A stretch of 8,573 nucleotides of DNA from Gemmatimonadota bacterium. Its GTDB lineage: Bacteria; Gemmatimonadota; Gemmatimonadetes; Longimicrobiales; Gaopeijiaceae. Below the pieces are notes generated by a model. That model was not told where the DNA came from, did not search any database, and was given only the letters and a program-made list of their open reading frames with translations. Below, one piece after another: positions 6,330 to 8,573 of the stretch (position 1 is its first letter; each line of letters starts with the position of its first letter). A program made the translations under genes and the position numbers. The DNA is taken from positions 1 to 8,573 of the forward strand of contig JAUXEE010000059.1 in NCBI GenBank assembly GCA_030618065.1. Reading direction: 5' to 3'.

Positions 6330-8162
6330 TTGACCAAGATCTATGAAGAACGTCTGGACCGGTTCAAGAAAGCCCAGAAGCAGGAGGAGACTCGGGGCCT
6401 CCACCTGGGCTGGGCGAGGGCCGGGACCTTTTCCGCCGGGTTTCTCCTGTACCTCGGCCTGGACCTCTGGTCCGGGATGCTGGCCCGAGCCTGCGGGGTG
6501 GGAATGGGTTTGGCTCTGGTGCTATTCGTTCTGCTGGTGGTTTGGCACCGGAGAGTCCGTGCCCGGCGGAAGTGGTTCGAAACCCTCGTCCGGATCAACC
6601 AGGTAGCTCTGGCCCGGGTATCCCGGGATTGGGACGCCCTCCCTCCCGTAGCTTTTGAAGATCCGGATCCTCGTCACCCCTATGCCCTCGACCTGGACAT
6701 CTGTGGGGAAACCTCCCTTTTTCGCCTGCTCACCACCGTTACCCTCCCGCCGGGAAAGGCGGCCCTGGGCCGGTGGCTCCTGGAGCCGGCCTCCCCCGAT
6801 GAAGTCCGAAAGCGGCAAGAGGCGGTGGCTGAGCTCGCTCCTCAGGTGGAGTTCCGGCAGACTCTCGAGGCCAAGGGGCGTCTTCTGGAATGCCCACCCG
6901 CTGAGCCCATCCGTCGTTTCCTGACCTGGGCTGAGAGTGAAGGGTGGCTTTCCGGGCATGGCTGGGTCCTGCTGGGGGCCAGAGCACTCCCCCTTCTTAC
7001 GGCGGTGCTCTTCGCCCTCTATTGGCAGGGTTCCATGGAAGGTCCCTGGTGGCTTCTGAGCATGGGAGCCGCTTTTGGCCTTGGGAGCCATTTCCGAGCC
7101 AGGATCCACCCTCTCCTTGAGCTGGCCTCTGCGGGCCAGGACCGCTTCGGGCGCTATGCCGCCCTTCTCGGCCTTCTCCTCGAAGCGGAAGTGGAGGCGC
7201 CGGCTCTTCGGGAGCTACAGGAGTCGGTCCGCAGCAGCCCGGTGGGGGCGGAGCGGGAGCTGCGGAGGTTGGAGCGGCGTGTGGCTTGGGCCGATGTCAG
7301 GTACAGCTCCATGGCTCATGCACCTCTTCAGGCCCTTTTCGTTTGGGACGTCCACGTCCTGGCCGGGCTGGAGAGGTGGAAGAATCGGTCGGGGCTCCAG
7401 GTTCGGAGGTGGTTGGAGGTGTTGGGAGAGCTGGAGGCTCTCTCTGCTCTGGCGGCGCTTCGGGCCGATCATCCGGGCTGGTGTTTTCCAACAATCTCCG
7501 AGGATGGGGAGGCGGGAGTCAGTGGAAAGAGGCTGGGCCACCCTCTCCTTCCCCAGGGCGGGTGCGTCGGGAACGACCTGGAGATCGGACCACCCGGGAC
7601 CTTCCTTTTCGTGACGGGCTCCAACATGTCCGGGAAGAGCACTCTTTTGAGAGCGGTGGGCGTCAACGCGGTCCTGGCCCAAGCCGGTGGGCCCGTTTGT
7701 GCCGAGGCCATGGAGATGGCTCCGATCCAGGTTCAGACCTCCATGAGGACCTTCGATTCCCTGGCTCAGGGGGTGAGCCAGTACATGGCAGAGCTGAATC
7801 GGATTCGGCAGGTAGTGGATTCGGCCTGGGAAAATGAAGCCGGCGCCGTTCTCTTCCTATTGGATGAGCCCCTCCAGGGCACGAACGAGGCGGAGCGGCG
7901 CGTGGCGGTTCAGACGATCCTGGGGCACCTTCTGAAGGCCGGTGCCATCGGTGCCGTGGCTACCCATGACCTCCAGTTGGACGAGACGGATCGGTTGAAG
8001 ACCGCTTCCAAGGCCGTCCACCTGGAGGGTACGGTGAGAGAGGGGAGCGCCGGCCCCCTGCTGACTTTCGACTACCTCCTGAAGCCGGGACGAGCCACCT
8101 CCACCAACGCCCTCGCCCTCCTCCGGGCGGTAGGTCTGGGTGGGGAAGGGGGAGTCACCTGA
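6330..8162 (+). CDS. Membrane-anchored MutS-family ATPase (MutS domain V protein)
   Basis: 610-aa MutS paralogue. The N-terminus has two probable membrane segments (about 33-48 and 53-72), and a second hydrophobic pair lies at about 212-231 and 238-252. Between and after them are helical lever/clamp-like regions (for example PYALDLDICGETSLFRLL from residue 117). The C-terminal ATPase is complete: Walker A GSNMSGKST (430-438, Lys436), Walker B VLFLLDE (507-513, Asp512, Glu513), the following QGTNEAER and the switch His in ATHD (His546), ending in LKPGRATSTNALALL. The mismatch-recognition domain I with its Phe-X-Glu wedge is absent, so this is not a canonical mismatch-repair MutS. The Smr nuclease tail of MutS2 is also absent. 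The start is TTG at 6330; GGAGG at 6314-6318 is 11 bases upstream and no ATG or GTG lies nearby in frame. It begins 25 bases after the GyrI-like gene, and its TGA overlaps an ATG (8162). Role unknown; DNA or another polymer at the membrane could be its ligand. Confidence 0.92.
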   Translation: MTKIYEERLDRFKKAQKQEETRGLHLGWARAGTFSAGFLLYLGLDLWSGMLARACGVGMGLALVLFVLLVVWHRRVRARRKWFETLVRINQVALARVSRDWDALPPVAFEDPDPRHPYALDLDICGETSLFRLLTTVTLPPGKAALGRWLLEPASPDEVRKRQEAVAELAPQVEFRQTLEAKGRLLECPPAEPIRRFLTWAESEGWLSGHGWVLLGARALPLLTAVLFALYWQGSMEGPWWLLSMGAAFGLGSHFRARIHPLLELASAGQDRFGRYAALLGLLLEAEVEAPALRELQESVRSSPVGAERELRRLERRVAWADVRYSSMAHAPLQALFVWDVHVLAGLERWKNRSGLQVRRWLEVLGELEALSALAALRADHPGWCFPTISEDGEAGVSGKRLGHPLLPQGGCVGNDLEIGPPGTFLFVTGSNMSGKSTLLRAVGVNAVLAQAGGPVCAEAMEMAPIQVQTSMRTFDSLAQGVSQYMAELNRIRQVVDSAWENEAGAVLFLLDEPLQGTNEAERRVAVQTILGHLLKAGAIGAVATHDLQLDETDRLKTASKAVHLEGTVREGSAGPLLTFDYLLKPGRATSTNALALLRAVGLGGEGGVT

Positions 8163-8218
8163 TGGCTGCGGCGAAGCCGGCACTCAGCGATCCGAATTCC
8201 ACCTCCACCGGGGGAATC

Positions 8219-8573
8219 ATGAATACCTCGAAGAGAATCTTCCGTTTCCGGGTTTGTTGCCTCTTGGTTGTCCTGCTGTCCCTTTTCGCCACAGGCGCGA
8301 GGGCAGCGGACGCGCCCGATTCGTCTGCCGCTATCGTTGTCGCCGATCCGTTCCCTGTCGCCGTCGCCGATCCGTTCCCTGTCGGAAAGGGAGTTGTCGA
8401 GGTCGATTTCGACGGCACACCGTTGAAGCTGCACTACTACAAGCCTGCCAACTATTCTGGAGAGAGGTTCATTCTCCTCTTCCACGGGGCGTCCCGCACC
8501 GCCAGCGGCTATCGCGACAGCGCGTCCGCCATGGGCGACGCGTTCGAGTCTCTCGTCGTGGTACCGGAGTTTG
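8219..8573 (+). CDS. Exported alpha/beta hydrolase, PHB-depolymerase/LpqC-like, 5' part only
   Basis: Partial gene cut by the right edge; 118 codons are visible. A strong signal peptide (MNTSKRIFRFR, then CCLLVVLLSLFATGARA-AD) precedes a mature region whose block KLHYYKPANYSGERFILLFH (ending at His of HGAS) followed by SGYRDSASAMGDAFE and VVVPEF matches the first strands and oxyanion HG motif of alpha/beta hydrolases such as polyhydroxybutyrate depolymerases and feruloyl-esterase-like LpqC. The catalytic Ser, Asp and His would lie outside the window. The start at 8219 is chosen because it opens a clean signal peptide with GGGGGA just upstream. An in-frame ATG at 8162 overlaps the mutS-like stop (ATGA) and would add 19 polar residues; coupling from that start is possible. 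It is likely the fourth gene of the operon. Confidence 0.8.
   Translation, partial: MNTSKRIFRFRVCCLLVVLLSLFATGARAADAPDSSAAIVVADPFPVAVADPFPVGKGVVEVDFDGTPLKLHYYKPANYSGERFILLFHGASRTASGYRDSASAMGDAFESLVVVPEF
8339..8383 (+). repeat. Direct repeat of 21 bases, period 24
   Basis: Identical 21-base copies at 8339-8359 and 8363-8383, separated by GCC. They encode VADPFPV-A-VADPFPV in the linker right after the signal peptide of the hydrolase. This is a recent in-frame duplication in a probably unstructured segment. Confidence 0.9.

Noticed and set aside
6522..7109. 195-codon minus-strand frame, and similar ones inside the mutS-like gene
   Set aside because: Antisense to a strongly supported ATPase gene, with low-complexity Pro/Gly/Arg-rich translation and no ribosome site.
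6330..8162. Canonical mutS or mutS2
   Set aside because: No N-terminal mismatch-binding domain and no Smr domain, and membrane segments are present, so neither symbol is justified.

Overview
This is a gene-dense, high-GC bacterial window (GC looks clearly above 60%, not computed). It holds seven protein-coding loci, most with Shine-Dalgarno starts, and no RNA gene, transposase, CRISPR array or phage gene that I can see. The mix fits an environmental Gram-negative lineage such as Gemmatimonadota or a neighbouring phylum: exported serine hydrolases, a large secreted S9 peptidase, a membrane-anchored MutS paralogue and orphan domain-of-unknown-function proteins. That placement is inference from gene content, because no marker gene is present.

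Layout. (1) Positions 74-2295, plus strand: a short run of an exported class C beta-lactamase/esterase-type serine hydrolase, a DUF5946-type protein with a Cys-rich N-terminus, and a small all-helical protein resembling DUF6483. (2) Positions 2310-4688, minus strand: one secreted S9 (DPP IV-type) peptidase, convergent with region 1 and only 14 bases from it. (3) Positions 4689-4941: a 253-base divergent intergenic region with three 10-bp repeats and a small perfect hairpin. (4) Positions 4942 to the right edge, plus strand: a tightly packed probable operon of a DesVI/TylM1-like SAM-dependent N-methyltransferase, a membrane-anchored GyrI-like protein broken by a one-base frameshift, a membrane-anchored MutS-family ATPase, and the start of an exported alpha/beta hydrolase that runs off the window.

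How the genes relate. The first serine hydrolase, the S9 peptidase and the last hydrolase carry signal peptides and probably act in the envelope or periplasm on beta-lactam-like, ester or peptide substrates. The region-4 operon joins a small-molecule methyltransferase, a ligand-binding-fold protein on a membrane anchor and a membrane ATPase of the MutS family. No common pathway can be proven from the sequence.

The points most worth a second look are the frameshift in the GyrI-like gene (an extra base near 6079), the membrane MutS paralogue and its neighbours, the orphan aminosugar-type methyltransferase, and the 9-bp tandem repeat encoding an Arg-Arg-Val ladder at the N-terminus of the first hydrolase. 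I found no convincing new defence or mobile system.
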